From Rotaria socialis (lineage: Eukaryota > Rotifera > Eurotatoria > Philodinida > Philodinidae), in contig CAJNYU010003614.1 in assembly GCA_905331475.1 (NCBI GenBank), positions 62,001-126,000 of the forward strand: 64,000 nt of DNA, read 5' to 3'. The translations under genes and the position numbers were made by a program. The notes below the pieces were generated by a model. The model was not told the origin of the DNA and made no database searches. It worked only from the letters and a program-made list of their open reading frames with translations. The number at the start of each line of letters is the position of its first letter. Within the stretch, counting starts at the first letter, position 1. This document shows positions 1 through 13,056 of the stretch, piece by piece.

Positions 1-230
1 CAGAAAAAAGAAGGAAGAAAACATCCAACTGAAGTATATAAAATCGAATATTTATACTTCTCTCTTCGTATCGGAATAGCTATAATATTATTATATTCTA
101 AGTTCAGTTGCAAGTACGGTTGTCATAGCTTAATATCGAATTGTAAGCGTAGCAATTGCCTTCTTTTTTTTATTTTGTCAAAACCAAGTGACACGCAGAT
201 AAAGCATTAACAATATTAAATACATAGAAC

Positions 231-2418
231 ATGCAAGTCGTTGACTGTACCTCACATATTAAGGATATCTACATAGATAGTTTTACACACAAGAATAAAA
301 CAGAAGTTTTTATGCAAAGGTATGAAATCTTTTTTGAATTTCCTTCAATGACATAAGACGATATAAATCGTTTTACTTAGACTTGTAGATAGTCAGTCAC
401 AACCAGCACCATCAGCACCATTGTCACCGTACATTGAAATTGAATCTCAAAATTTAGTAAACACATCACTAATACCACTACCATCTTCTCAAACATTACC
501 TTTACATTCTGAAGAAAAATTCAAACCATCATTTAGACACTCAGCATCACCACGTGAATCTTTGACATCAATAGCAAGTGAAAAAGTTTTACTAATGTCA
601 TCAGAACAACAATCAAGCGTGGTTCAGCCACTTCTAACTGATCTTTATCAAATATCAATGGCTTATGCCTATTGGAAACCAAATAAACATCAGGAAATAG
701 CAACATTTGACTTATATTTCAGAAAAAATCGTAAGTTAACCAAAACTAAAAATCAAATAAGATAAATTTATATTCAATTATTTTTTGTTTTCGTGTCTAC
801 TAGCATTCGGTGGTGAATATACATTATTTGCTGGTCTTGATGAATGTCTTAAATTTGTTCGTGATTATAAATTTCATTCAAGCGATATTGATTATCTTCG
901 TGCATCACTACCAAATTATATTGAATCAGAATTTTATGATTATTTATCAACACTTGATATGAATGATATCAAAATATATGCTGTACCTGAAGGTAAAACA
1001 TACAGAAGATTTATTTAAAAACTATATATGTATATATATTTTTTATTTGAAACTTAAGGTACAGTTGTTTTTCCTCGTTTACCATTAATGAGAATTGAAG
1101 GTCCAGTCCTTAAAACACAGCTACTCGAAACAACATTATTAACACTAGTTAATTATGCAAGTTTAGTTGCAACAAATGCTGCTCGTTTTCGTTCAGCAAT
1201 AGGAGCTGATAAAACATTACTTGAATTTGGTTTACGTCGTGCTCAAGGGCCTGATGGTGGCTTAAGTGCATCAAAATATTGTTATTTAGGTGGCTTTGAT
1301 GGCACATCAAATGTATTAGCTGGTAAACTTTATGGAATTCCAATAAAAGGTACACATGCTCATGCATACGTTAATTCATATGAAAGTATGGAAGATTTAT
1401 GTGTAAAAGATTTATGTGATCGTATCACCGGTGTAGCTCATCCGTTCAGTGAATTATGTTTGAAGTATTTAAAAGAAATCGGTCCAGTACTTAAAATTCT
1501 TCCCGAAGAAACAAATAAAGGAGAATTAGCTGCATTCATTTCATATGCAATTGCATTTCCAACAAACTTTTTAGCATTAGTTGATACATATGATGTACTA
1601 AAATCTGGTGTACCAAATTTCTTAGCGGTTGCACGTGCATTACACGAATGTAACTATCAGGCTGTTGGTTTACGTATAGACTCCGGTGATTTAGCTTATT
1701 TATCATTAGAAGTTCGTGCGAAATTTGTTGACGTATCTAAAAAATTTAACTTGCCATATATGGAACATTTTACAATTGTTGCAAGTAATGATATAAATGA
1801 AGATACATTAATATCATTAGAAAAACAAGGACATTCCATTGATTCATTTGGTATCGGTACACATTTGGTTACATGTCAAAAGCAACCAGCACTTGGCTGC
1901 GTTTATAAATTAGTTGAAGTAAAATTTCATTTTTAATTTTTGATATTTCAAAATAATATTTATTGATTTTTAATTTTTAGCTTGCTAATTCACCGCGTAT
2001 TAAAGTTAGTCAAGATATTGAAAAAGTCACAATACCTGGTAGAAAAAATCTTTATCGTCTATATGGTCATGATGGTAAAGCATTATGTGATTTACTAACG
2101 AGAATTGATGAGCCCGAACCGGAAGCATCAGTACGAATTCTCAGTCGACATCCGTTTTCAGAACAAAAACGCGCTTATGTTACACCATCATCAGTTCACA
2201 ATTTATATAAATTATATTGGGCTGATGGAGAAATCAAAGGTCCAATGCCATCATTGAAACAAGTTCGTACTCATGCGCGAGAGCAAATCAATGAATTACG
2301 AAAAGATCATAAACGTGATCTTAACCCAACACCATATAAAGTTTCAGTTACAGATGCTTTATTTCAATTTATGCATAAACTTTGGATGAAAAGTGTTCCA
2401 ATTGGAGAACTTGAATAA
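231..2418 (+). CDS. NAPRT: Nicotinate phosphoribosyltransferase, 5 exons
   Basis: NAPRT makes nicotinate mononucleotide from nicotinate and PRPP, the first step of the Preiss-Handler route to NAD, in the cytosol. Exons are 231-319, 381-730, 804-992, 1059-1918 and 1981-2418. All junctions are GT..AG and in phase, giving 641 aa. Family signatures are clear: [64 protein letters not shown] (substrate pocket), [10 protein letters not shown] and [10 protein letters not shown] start at Met 595 gives 540 aa, matching the usual animal length (about 538). The ATG at 231 adds about 101 Ser/Pro/Gln-rich residues through a 61-bp intron that keeps the frame, and a stop lies just before that ATG. Which start is used is open. 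The enzyme assignment is very secure; the N-terminal extension is moderately so. Confidence 0.93.
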
Positions 2419-4932
2419 TTATTTTATTGATCATTTGAACAGAAGTGTGATAGATAGATTGAATGTTGTCTACGTATTCCTTTTTCTTTTGTCTTTCGTT
2501 TTAACCTCTTTCACTCGCAATATTCCTCAACTATTTTTTCCCTTTATTTGAACTACGATTTATTTTCTCACTTAATATTGTTTTGTTGAGTGTACCACGC
2601 ACAAAAAAAAACAAAAAAGATATATATTTATAAGCTTTTTCATTTATTTTACTAATAGCACGACCTTTGCTAATACTAAAAATTTCATGATCCACTCTTT
2701 TGTGTGTTCTATTACTTGAAATCTTCTATATTTAATAAGAAAAAAAGTCATGGATTTAATGAAAATTTTATTGAAAGTAAAATTTACTGATCGACAGCGA
2801 AATCACGATTGATAATTGCAATAATATTAGAAATTTTGATATAAGTACGTGATTCAATAGTTTTGTTGATTACAACGAAATTATATGACTCATTGGTAAT
2901 ACTTTATTCAAGAGTGTAAACTTTATCAAATACAATCTCTATCAATAAAATATATTTGTTACCTGATTATGAGCAAGCCTTGCAAGTATTTCTTGAATAT
3001 GAGAGTATCACATTATTTGTTAATCTCAACAAATAATTTTAACAAAAAAACATGGAAACCTTTCTTTTGTTTGTCTACATGATATCAGATTTTGCTCTAC
3101 GGCACACAAAAAAAAGCGAATGTAAGATCATAAAAGCATGTGATCGATGCACAAATGTTCTTTTATTCTCATCGCAGTATTGACAAACGTGATATTGATA
3201 AGACGTATAATATAAGTCACTATCGTCGTTTTCAAACCTTTTTCTCATGTTGATTAAATGATTGAATGTAGAAAATTTATTCAAATTTCAATTAAATACA
3301 ATATGATTTAGAAAATTTTATCGTGACTTCTATTTTTTTCAGGACTGACCCAACCTATCGAAACGTTAGGGAGATTGTAAGTGGAATTTCTTCATATAAG
3401 TAGTGTACATGTAAATAAAGTTTTCTTCAAGGAAGAAGTGTGTTTGCGAACAAGTAAATTATAAACTAGTTCTGTTCCTATTTTTATCTATGTGTGAAAA
3501 AATTGCCTTTCAATTACAATTATAAAGTATCTACAATCTCAAAAGTACGCAAGAACAACGGTACGTGAGCTTTTTATAAAAAGAAAAAAAACGAATTTTC
3601 TCAAATATTGGGAGGTTGTGAAAACTACCAACAACGCCCCAGTCGGGCCAGTCCTGCATTTTTCTATTCAAAGAAATGTCCATTGCTTAGTGTTAGCCTT
3701 AAGTTGAATCAAGAATTCAGCCGATTGACTGGTATCGCGTGTCACAACAATCTTCTAGTTATTTTATCATTACAACAAATTCATTTATAATTTATCAATT
3801 GATTGTAGTTTTTTCTTCGGTAGGCAAGATCATTTGACTTACTTTTTATTTTTGGTGCGTCACCTGATGAAAACTATCCTATCAAATCACCATTGTTAAT
3901 ATAGATAAGAAGAAAGTAAATAATGACTGTTGCTCCGTTGCATTCATCATCGTTCGTTGACTATATGTCACTTTCATATTTGTCTTATGGCGACATGTGT
4001 TCTTTCTTTTTTTTCTAATCAAAAATTTGTAAACTATCGAAATCCCATTTTTTCCTCTTTTTTTTCTGTTACTTTGAGTTCATGATACCATAAAAAGTGA
4101 CAGCAGACGAGCAAATGTTGAATTCTTAGTTTTCTTTTTTAATTCCATTCTCCACATGTGGCACACCCATATACGTATGTGTATAATGCATTTACACGGA
4201 CCGCTTGACTTTGATATTGTGATATCCGATAAGCAAACTATTGGATATTCTCTCATCTAAATATCATCATAAAACGATATACGTCGTTTTTCAAATGAGG
4301 CGATGTTGTCCATCATACATTATAGTGCAGGATGAAGGATAAGAAAAATATAAGGTTCATTAACAAGGCAAAGGGAAAAAAATAGAGTTCATTGTCAATG
4401 TCACAGTCAGTTGACTTCCGCACAAGCCTTAGAGAAGAGAACAGATGTTCATCGAGCAACCATCAAGTAATTTCATGATTATAGTTTATGTAGAGAATGA
4501 ACGACAGATGACATTACCATAATGATTTGAAGGTAAACGAACAAGTTTCACTTTAAACAGTCAATATATAATTTATTGTCTGTATATTTTTTTTTGTTTC
4601 GATGTTCACACTCTTGAAAACACGATTATCAATAAAATTTGAAAAAAATCTCCATATTGTTTCCGGTCGCATGCATTGATTCTAATTTGAGAGTTTCAAT
4701 TAACATGAAAATGTTAATCTGCTACTTTGGTATCTAATTGAAAACAAAATCAGTTGAGAGAAACTACCAGTCATGGTTTATGCATGCAAACGAGCAATCA
4801 ACGCGGCGACAATGATGGCGCGTGTCCTTCGATACTGAAAATGTCAATTTAGCTCGTGCGTGTGTATATCGTTGGACACAATCTAATCTCTCTATTGACC
4901 AACATAGATTGATTAATATTAGCCTTCCTTGC

Positions 4933-4973
4933 TTCTCTCTCTCTCTCTCTCTCTCTTTCTCTTTCTCTTTCTC
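4933..4973. repeat. (CT)n / (CTTT)n microsatellite
   Basis: Uninterrupted CT dinucleotides run into CTTT units. The repeat creates mirror-image open frames on both strands that should not be taken as genes. Confidence 0.9.
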
Positions 4974-5793
4974 ACTATTTTTCTCCTTCACATATGCAAA
5001 AACAAGCAAACGAGAAATGAGAAAATGTCAAATGGTCATTTGGCTTTTTTATCTCTCTTGATCCATCTCGATGTATATTTTAATCAGTGAAGAGAAAACG
5101 AGAGAAAGAACAGGCCATAAGTAAGTATAAAGAAATAGATGAATGATTTGTTGTTGTTATTATTAGTGTTGATGCTAAATTATAAATCAAAAGACAACAG
5201 TTCGCGTGCCAGAGATCTCAATTTCAATTTCCTCTTTTTTACTTTGATCTTTTTTTTTGACTTCACATCTGTCTGCCTTCTATGTATGTTCAGTATGAAA
5301 GATTCAGATCGTATATATATGTATGCACTCATTTCTGTGTGCTTATGATCAACTTAAATTGAGCATTCGATATCCTTTATGTGAAGAGTTTCCGTCTACT
5401 TTAAAATGATAAAAGCTTGATCAAGTAAGTAAAATGAAGTGAGAGATCATTAGTAAGACACCTGCTCTTCTTCTCATTGATTGTCCAAATGATTTTCTAT
5501 ATGCGTCCTTGAGCACCGATGTTCATTGAAGCTTTCTTTCTTTTCATTCAATTCCTGTTTTCTTTTCTCTTCATATTATGATATTTCTGACGTGACTTGC
5601 ACGTTGTCATCATCATTTCTTTGTCTTCTCTTGTCAGTCATAAAAATCTCGATCCATATTGACTTGCGTAACATATACTCCTATTCCTTGACATAATAAG
5701 ACGCTCTGCAAGTATAAGAGCAAGATGACTGCAAAGAAGATGAACAAAAATGTCACTAAGAACTCTCATACGATCTAAATAAAATAAATTTAT

Positions 5794-5809
5794 TCTCTCT
5801 CTCTCTCTC
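5794..5809. repeat. (CT)n microsatellite
   Basis: About eight CT units in intergenic DNA. Confidence 0.85.
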
Positions 5810-6924
5810 ACACTCCTTATCGATCATATTCAACTTGACGACATTTTAAAGATATAAGCAAGAGGTGTGACTAAGTGACGATACGCCCAACAATTTTTCT
5901 ATTGACAAATAAAAAAATGATGATGATCGTCATCATCGAAATCGATGTGATGTAACAATTATATATATATTTCTTTTGTGCTCATTTTTTTCCTTTTTCT
6001 CCTTGTCTCCACCTCCTTCGATCAATAATAGTCATTGACAATTGTCGTCTGTATGGCGTAATTGTATATAGAAGACGAGTTATGTTCGATGAAGACATTT
6101 CAGGGTTCATCAATCAATCGTCTGTGATCTGCTTATCGTCAACTGATGAGTTCATCATAGAATAGCGACAATTAACCAAGAACGTCTTTCGTCAACAATC
6201 TAAATACATCCATATGAAAGACATTTTTCCTTGTGGCTATTTAGTCGTCGACAATCATGATCATCGATTGTAAGATGTAAATATGTTGTTAGTCTTGTTG
6301 ATTGAAAAAATTTTGACGATGAGAGAATTAGTATAGCTGGGTGTTCACAATAGTGAACAGATGGAATCAATTAGAAAATCCGCTTGATATTAGTCGACAG
6401 TCAGTTGAATTAATGAGCTCGATTATTGTTGTCCTCGACTATTCGGACATGTTGAACAAGCAGTTGGTCACCATGGGCACTTCCGTTTTATGTTATTTTT
6501 TTTCTTCTTACTCAGTTCTTGTAGAATACCGTATTATCGTATGACGTAACATTAAAAAAAGGTTCTCTTCTCTTCTCTTCCCTTTTCTCTTCTCCCCACC
6601 CCTAAGATTAGCTCGATGATTATATTTCAATCGAAACAAGAAAAAAGATTTCACCGTTTCACGCCAATGTCCTTGTTATCGTGCTAAATCGTTAGAATTA
6701 TTGAACTCACGCCTTCGTTTCTATTTCCGCATTGATACAGAAAGATGGATGCCGATTTAAATCTTCTTTCTCTCAATTTTTTTTCTCGTTTCTTCTTAGA
6801 CAACAGAACGCAAAACAAGAGAAAAGAAAATTTTCTTCTTGTTCTCTTCTTTCATTTTTGTTTCTCTTCTTTATGCTCAACGCGGACATTTCGTAATTGT
6901 TCAGACATTTATTCATTCAATCTA

Positions 6925-6937
6925 TCTTTTATTTCAG
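6925..6937 (+). promoter_or_regulatory. Splice acceptor upstream of semaphorin ATG
   Basis: A T-rich tract ending in TTTCAG lies 53 nt before the semaphorin start with no obvious partner donor close by. It may be a cis acceptor for a 5' UTR intron or a spliced-leader addition site. Confidence 0.4.
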
Positions 6938-6990
6938 ATTGAATTTAGAAACAGAAGTAGAGAAAAAAATTAAACTTCTCAATATTCACA

Positions 6991-9900
6991 ATGGAAACAA
7001 ATTTTTTAAACGTATTATTTATGATTCTTTATCTTTTTCAAAATCATATTTGTTCGATTGTGACCAATGATCCATCGGATTTTCGATTTGTCTCGTACAA
7101 TGGTATGTATGTGTGAGAATCAACACCTTTCGTTTTTTTCTTCTTCTCTTTTTCTTACTAGACAGACTAGATCAACAATTCTATACGTATACATAAATGT
7201 GTCTGAGATCAATTGTATTAAAACGAGAGTAAAGATAATGGCGCAAAACAAAATAAAAAGAGACAGTTGAACAATATTAAAAATTCTTATCGATAGACTT
7301 CAATATTATCATATTGCTCATATTTAGTTATTCATCAAATAAAAACTAAAGTTCTTTATTTATTCTTTAAAGAAATAAAAACAATGACGAATAAAAGTTT
7401 TCTCTATTGTCTTTCTTGAATGTGTGACAACTGTGAATGAATAGTTCTATTCTCTAAAGTTTACGTTCGTCACCTGTTGAATAAAACGAATAGTTTATTC
7501 TATTGGTTCATTTATGTTTGTCTTGCAAATTAGTCAAGAGACTCTTGTTGTGTCGGCGTCATTATTTGATTAGAAAATGAACGGCTATATGTTCGAGCGG
7601 AAAAAAACGAGTAGACTGGAACGTTTTTGATCAAATTAGAATCACATATACTTATGAAGGAAATTTGAGTCTATCGCATATGCATATGAAACGTAGATTT
7701 AAAATGAGAGACAGATTATATGTTCATTTGATCTTATTGTTTCTTTTTATTTTGTTTAGAAATGTTACGAAATGTTCAAATTTATCAAGAAAATGATGAT
7801 AGTTTTGACGCAATCACCATTGATCCACAAAGAGATCAAATTATTATTGGAGCCAAGTAAAAGAATAGCTCATTTTGTATTTTATTTTCTTTTTACTTCA
7901 TGATAATTACTTGTAAATTCAGACATGTTTACCTATGGACACTTTATTCTTTCTCCACCTCATCATAATAGATATGACTACTACCACCCAAAGAGCACTT
8001 TAAATAAATTGACAAGTGAGAAAAGGAGAGTCTGATGGATGTCAAGCATACCTCAGAGAAATAAAGCCTTAGTAAGACGATGACCGAGGAGCTAATTATA
8101 TCCAAAACATACAATGCTTTTGTTGACACAGCAACATATTGAGAAAGGGGGAAAAGGCATCAAATTGCGTTTTTTCGAAGCCCCACCAAAACAAACTGAT
8201 CTAATCAATGTCTGATCATTAATTCAAACAATATGAAAAAATACAATTCTATTTCTTTTTTTGTTTTTGATTTAGAAATGCAATAATTCGTTTATCTTTA
8301 CATAATTTTCATTTATTGGAAAGATTCAAATGGGAATCTTCATCAAATGAAATAAATATGTGTCGTAGTCAAATTCAAACATTCGTAAGCAATGTTTTGT
8401 TTAATTTAAGTTTAAAATTTTTCTATTTGTGCTTTTTTCTTTCTTAATTAAATATAGAATCAATGCGAAAATTATGTTCGTGTATTAGCTATTCGTTCAC
8501 GTGATCAATTATTATTAGCATGTGGTACTAATTCTTATCGTCCTATTTGTATGTGGCGACGTCTTGATTCTTTATCAACAATAATTCCGAATGAAAATTT
8601 TATTTCTGGTGATGGAAAATCTCCTTATAATAGTCAATTTCCATCAACATATAATTTAATTGATACTGGTTTGTTTAATTTTGAACGTTAAATTGTATTT
8701 CAGAAAAGTAAAAGAAGTATGAGATCATTTTTCTATAGGTGAATTTTATTCAGCAACAAGTAATGAACCAGTATTTGGTGTCAATGATCCTTTGATACAA
8801 AGAAGTTTCAGTCAAGGAAAACAACTACGAACACAACAACACGACTCGAATTGGTTAAGAAGTATGTTTCATGATTTTTCAAAACTTAAATCATATCAAA
8901 ACATTGAAATTCTGCGATGAAAATATTTTTTTATCTTTTAATGATGACTATTTTTACTTTTTGTTTTCTTAGATCCATATTTTGTGCGCATATTAGATAT
9001 CGGTTCATATGTTTATACATTTTTTCGCGAAATAGCTCTTGAACACTTATCATGCGGAACAGTAAGACAAAAACAATTAAAACATTTATTGCGTTTTTAA
9101 ATTCAGCAAATTGATTTATTTTTATTAGACTGTTTATTCTCGTGTTGCTCGTGTATGTAAATATGATGATGGTACAATGAAATTTAGTGATACATTTCGT
9201 TCATTTTCAAAATTACGTTTATCATGTTCAAAAAAAATAAATAACGAAATAACTTCATTTGATTATAATGAATTACAATCAGTTTTTTTTGATCACACAT
9301 CAAATTTGATTTATGGAGCTTTTAATTTACCAAGGTAACAATAGTCATAGATAATGATTGGTTATTGTAAATTTATTTTGTAATAGCCGATTTAACGTGA
9401 AGACTAGAGCATACAGAAATAGAAATTTGGAAATAACCTCAATTCTAACAGACGTTATCAGTGAAACACTGTAGACTATGTCTGAAGTTGTTCTTATTCT
9501 ATTACAGAGATCAAGCAAAAGTTTACTGATCAATAGTGATCTATAGAATTTGTTTTTTCGTCATATAATAGCTTTCATGTTAGTAATTCAAAAGATAAAA
9601 AATCAAAAAAACAATCTTTTTGATAATAGTATGAAAGAATAAACAAGATAGGCTATCTATCTACACCAATGTGCTCATATATGATGTCTGTTCACTCACA
9701 CATCCTCTACGTTAGCCTTTGGTTGTATTATATTAATAATACTGTGCTACCATTTCTATGGATTGTTTAGTAACTGACGTCATCCTTATATGTGATATCA
9801 TGTTGTCAATCTGTTTGATTTATATTTTGCATTAAATAGAAATTGTTCTACTATAAGTATCGTCAACGTATAAGCGTATACGAAGAAAGAAATTCATCAA

Positions 9901-12900
9901 TTAAATATGTAAAGATAATAGTGATATCAAAGAAAGAATGCTTTTAAGTAGATAGTAGAAAGGATTGTTTTTTAATCATTAACTATATCCATTAAATCAT
10001 ATTTTACATAGAATATAATTTAGCAGATTTTTTTTATTACTCTATTTTATTGTAGAAGTGGTTTATCCGGGTCAGCGATATGTACATATAAAACTGATGA
10101 TTTACAACGGATATTTTCATCTCCTTATTTAACACAAAAATCGAATGAATCATATTGGTTACCATCTACAGTAAAACAAGAATCGGAAAAAGTAAATTCA
10201 ATCATATGAGTAAACTATGTAGAAACACTTCTTTTCTCTTTTTGTTTTGTTTCAAGTGTGAACCAAATCAATCAAATGAGAATTTAGTATCATCAGGGCC
10301 AGTTCTTCAATCAGGTGTACTTCAATCATCGTATGATGCAGTAACATTGGATAATATTCGTATTGGACATTTATTAATTAATCATTTTTATGGTATAACA
10401 ATTTTATTTGTTATTACTGATGACAGCTTAGTATTAAGAAAATATTCGCTGATAAATAATCAACAATTATGTTTAATTGAACATATTCAACTGAAACCAA
10501 CTAATACTCCACATCATCAATGGAAAATTAATAAGGCAGAATTTATCTTAGAAACGGTAAATGATGAGATTTTTTCTTTGATCTTTGAAAAATGTCCTTT
10601 TTTTCTCTTTAGAAAGAAATAGTAATGACAACAACGATATCAGTCGTGAAATTATCTGTTGCACGTTGCGATAGATTTAATACAAGTAACTTATGTTTAT
10701 CTGCTATGGATCCATATTGTACATGGGATAACAATCAACAACGATGCATTTTATTCACAAAATCATCCTCGACATTTCCTTCTTCTCGTCCATTATTGAC
10801 ATGTCCTATTATTAATACAACAAGTATGTGCCTATTAATAGTAGAGGTTTTTTCCTTTTATTTATTTATATATAATTTATTCGTTTAGTTGATGGTGGTT
10901 GGACATCATGGTCATCATGGTTTACGTGTGAACAAGTAACAGGTGAGAAATGTCAATGTCGTACAAGAACATGTACACAACCAACACCACAGTTCGGTGG
11001 TCGATTATGTCAAGGATCAAATGTGGAAATAACGCGTTGTGAAGGTAAATAAACAAAAAAAGAAGAACATGCTTATTATGTTATGAAATGATGTTTTTCT
11101 TCTTCTCATCCGTTTACTAGTTCATGGCGGTTTTTCTTCGTGGAGCGAATGGAGTCTTTGTTCGAAAACATGCGGAAAATCATATCGATCAAGAACACGA
11201 ACATGCACAAATCCTGAACCAAAAAATAATGGTCGTTTATGTATCGGAGCAGAGCGTGAAGAAGAATTATGTCCAGAAATAGTTTGCTCAGAACAATCAT
11301 CACGATTAAGTTCTTGGACTGGTAAAAACAATTATTTTTTTATTTAGCGCATCAACCGAACAGTCTTTCTCTCTCTCTCTCTATATGTATATGTATAGAT
11401 TGGGATACATGTTCAAGAACTTGTGGTGGTGGAATACAAAAACGACGAAGAACTTGTTTGAGCAATGGAGATAAATGTTTTGAATGTTTAGAAGAAACAC
11501 GTTTATGCAATGAATCACCATGTCCAAGTATGTTTATCATTAAACAAAAAGGACTGAATTAGTTTTAATTCAAGATTATTTGAAATTTCAATCACACTAC
11601 TTAATTGCTTTTCCTATGAAATATTATTCAAATTTTATTTAAGTTTAGTATTTTGTTGAAGAATTCATAAAATTGACTTAAAAGAAAATCAATTAGGCAA
11701 ATCTATTGTATGGAAAAATAATTTTAAGGATTCTGTAACGGGTTTCATGCAAAAAAAAGATCCAAACGAATCTAGTATTCCCTACACGTGTCACTTGATA
11801 AATATATACAATACATGTCGCATTTTTATTCAATTATCCGAGTTATGAAAAGAAAATTTATATTTTAGTTCAACAAGTAACATTATGGAGTGATTGGACA
11901 CCCACTATAAATCCTATTAAAGATGGTTTTATTACTGAAAAACGAACTCGTTTTGTATGTACAATTGGTTCATCATCTGGTCAACAGCTACCAGAAATAA
12001 CATCAGATACAGTTATGTATCGAGTATGTAATAATCAAGGAGGAAATGATTGTCAAGAAACAGGTAAATTATTTAATTCAAGTTTATTTCTATAAAAATT
12101 CTTTTTCGTTGGTTTTATTTTATTTAAGACTCTTTAGATAATTTGAATTTTGATGATTGGTCACCATGGTCAGTTTGGAGTGGTAAATATTTTTATTTCT
12201 AATTAGAAAAAAAAAGATTGATCAATAATTCCTGTTTCTTTTTTCTCCACATAATAGAATGTTATCCTGCTTGTGATATACTTGGTTCTATCGAAACTCG
12301 TCGTCGGACATGTTTAGGAAAACGTTGTTCAGGAAGTGATATTGAAAAACGGGAATGTTTATCATGTACATCATTGAAATCGAGTAATTGGTCTTGCTGG
12401 ACAGATTGGTCTGAATGTTCATTATGTACATCATCTCGTTTACGTTCAATAAAATATCGTACACGTATGTGTTTTACAAATTCTTGTCAAGGTGAATCAC
12501 GCGAAGAACATTTATGTTCGCCATGTCCATTATTATTAAAATCGTTTCCATTGATTGATTCCATTAGTGAAATGCGTTTTACATTAATTCATATAATACT
12601 TGTTAGTCTTATATCATTTTTATTTGGTTGTCTTTTGATGCTTTGCATAATAATCCTATGTCGCTATCGTCGTCGTCGTCTTCATTCCCACTTTAAACAT
12701 AGACAAGCATCAAATACATTTCTTCACGCAGATGATCGAGATTATTTTCAAGCATCAACATCAAATTCATCATCAAGTCCACATACAGCACAAGATTCTG
12801 ATACATTCACAACATTATCAAATACAAATAATAATACCAATAAATTTCGAAGTTTTGATTCATCATCATCATCAACGAATGGTGGTGTAAGTGCTTTTCT

Positions 12901-13036
12901 TAAAGAAATTCCATCAAGAAAATTAAATATGTATATCAATCCAAGAGAAATGCCACCATTACCACCAGCAGCAACATTAAAACGAACATCATTGATGTCA
13001 TCAATGAAAACAAATCTTGATGCTGATGATCTTTAA
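6991..13036 (+). CDS. SEMA5: Class-5-like semaphorin: Sema, PSI, TSP1 repeats, TM
   Basis: Transmembrane guidance cue or receptor that signals through plexins at the cell surface. Sixteen exons: 6991-7102, 7761-7856, 8276-8384, 8458-8668, 8739-8861, 8973-9061, 9131-9334, 10056-10191, 10257-10556, 10613-10823, 10889-11044, 11121-11321, 11399-11527, 11869-12063, 12129-12182 and 12258-13036. They sum to 3105 nt (1034 aa; vertebrate SEMA5A is about 1074). Order: signal peptide (residues 1-27), Sema domain (FRFVSYNE, NQCENYVRVL, LLACGTNSYRPIC), PSI (RCDRFNTSNLCLS), about six thrombospondin-1 repeats (GGFSSWSEWSLCSKTCG; SNWSCWTDWSECSLC), one TM helix (about 885-911), then a Ser/Asn-rich tail of about 120 aa. 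PSI plus TSP1 plus TM is the class-5 plan. Two TSP1 repeats (4 and 5) are divergent. AATAAA follows at 13051. Confidence 0.92.
7103..7760 (+). other. Long intron 1 of the semaphorin gene
   Basis: A 658-bp GT..AG intron separating the signal-peptide exon from the Sema domain. No second gene or element is evident. First introns of this size often hold regulatory sites, but none can be named. Confidence 0.7.
7857..8275 (+). other. Semaphorin intron 2, 419 bp
   Basis: GT..AG intron inside the Sema domain. Its middle (about 7925-8215) is less AT-rich than neighbouring introns and might be an old insertion, but no terminal repeats were found. Confidence 0.5.
9335..10055 (+). other. Semaphorin intron 7, 721 bp
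   Basis: The longest intron of the gene, inside the Sema domain. Only AT-rich unique sequence is visible. Confidence 0.65.
11528..11868 (+). other. Semaphorin intron 13, 341 bp
   Basis: GT..AG intron between TSP1 repeats 3 and 4. No feature seen. Confidence 0.65.
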
Positions 13037-13056
13037 TAATAAAAAATTACAATAAA

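Larger units (their letters stand above)
2419..6935. other. Intergenic region, 4.5 kb
   Basis: No gene recognised. The sequence is AT-rich, with poly-T and CT tracts, a (CT)n/(CTTT)n run at 4933-4973 and a shorter (CT)n at 5794-5809. Short open frames here (for example 4764-5061 on both strands) are driven by the CT repeat and resemble no family. It probably contains the NAPRT 3' end and the promoter of the semaphorin gene. Confidence 0.7.

Noticed and set aside
1149-1367. 72-codon minus-strand frame
   Set aside because: Antisense shadow of the NAPRT coding exon.
4764-5061. Open frames on both strands rich in Ser/Leu/Phe or Glu/Arg/Lys
   Set aside because: Produced by the CT microsatellite at 4933-4973; no family resemblance.
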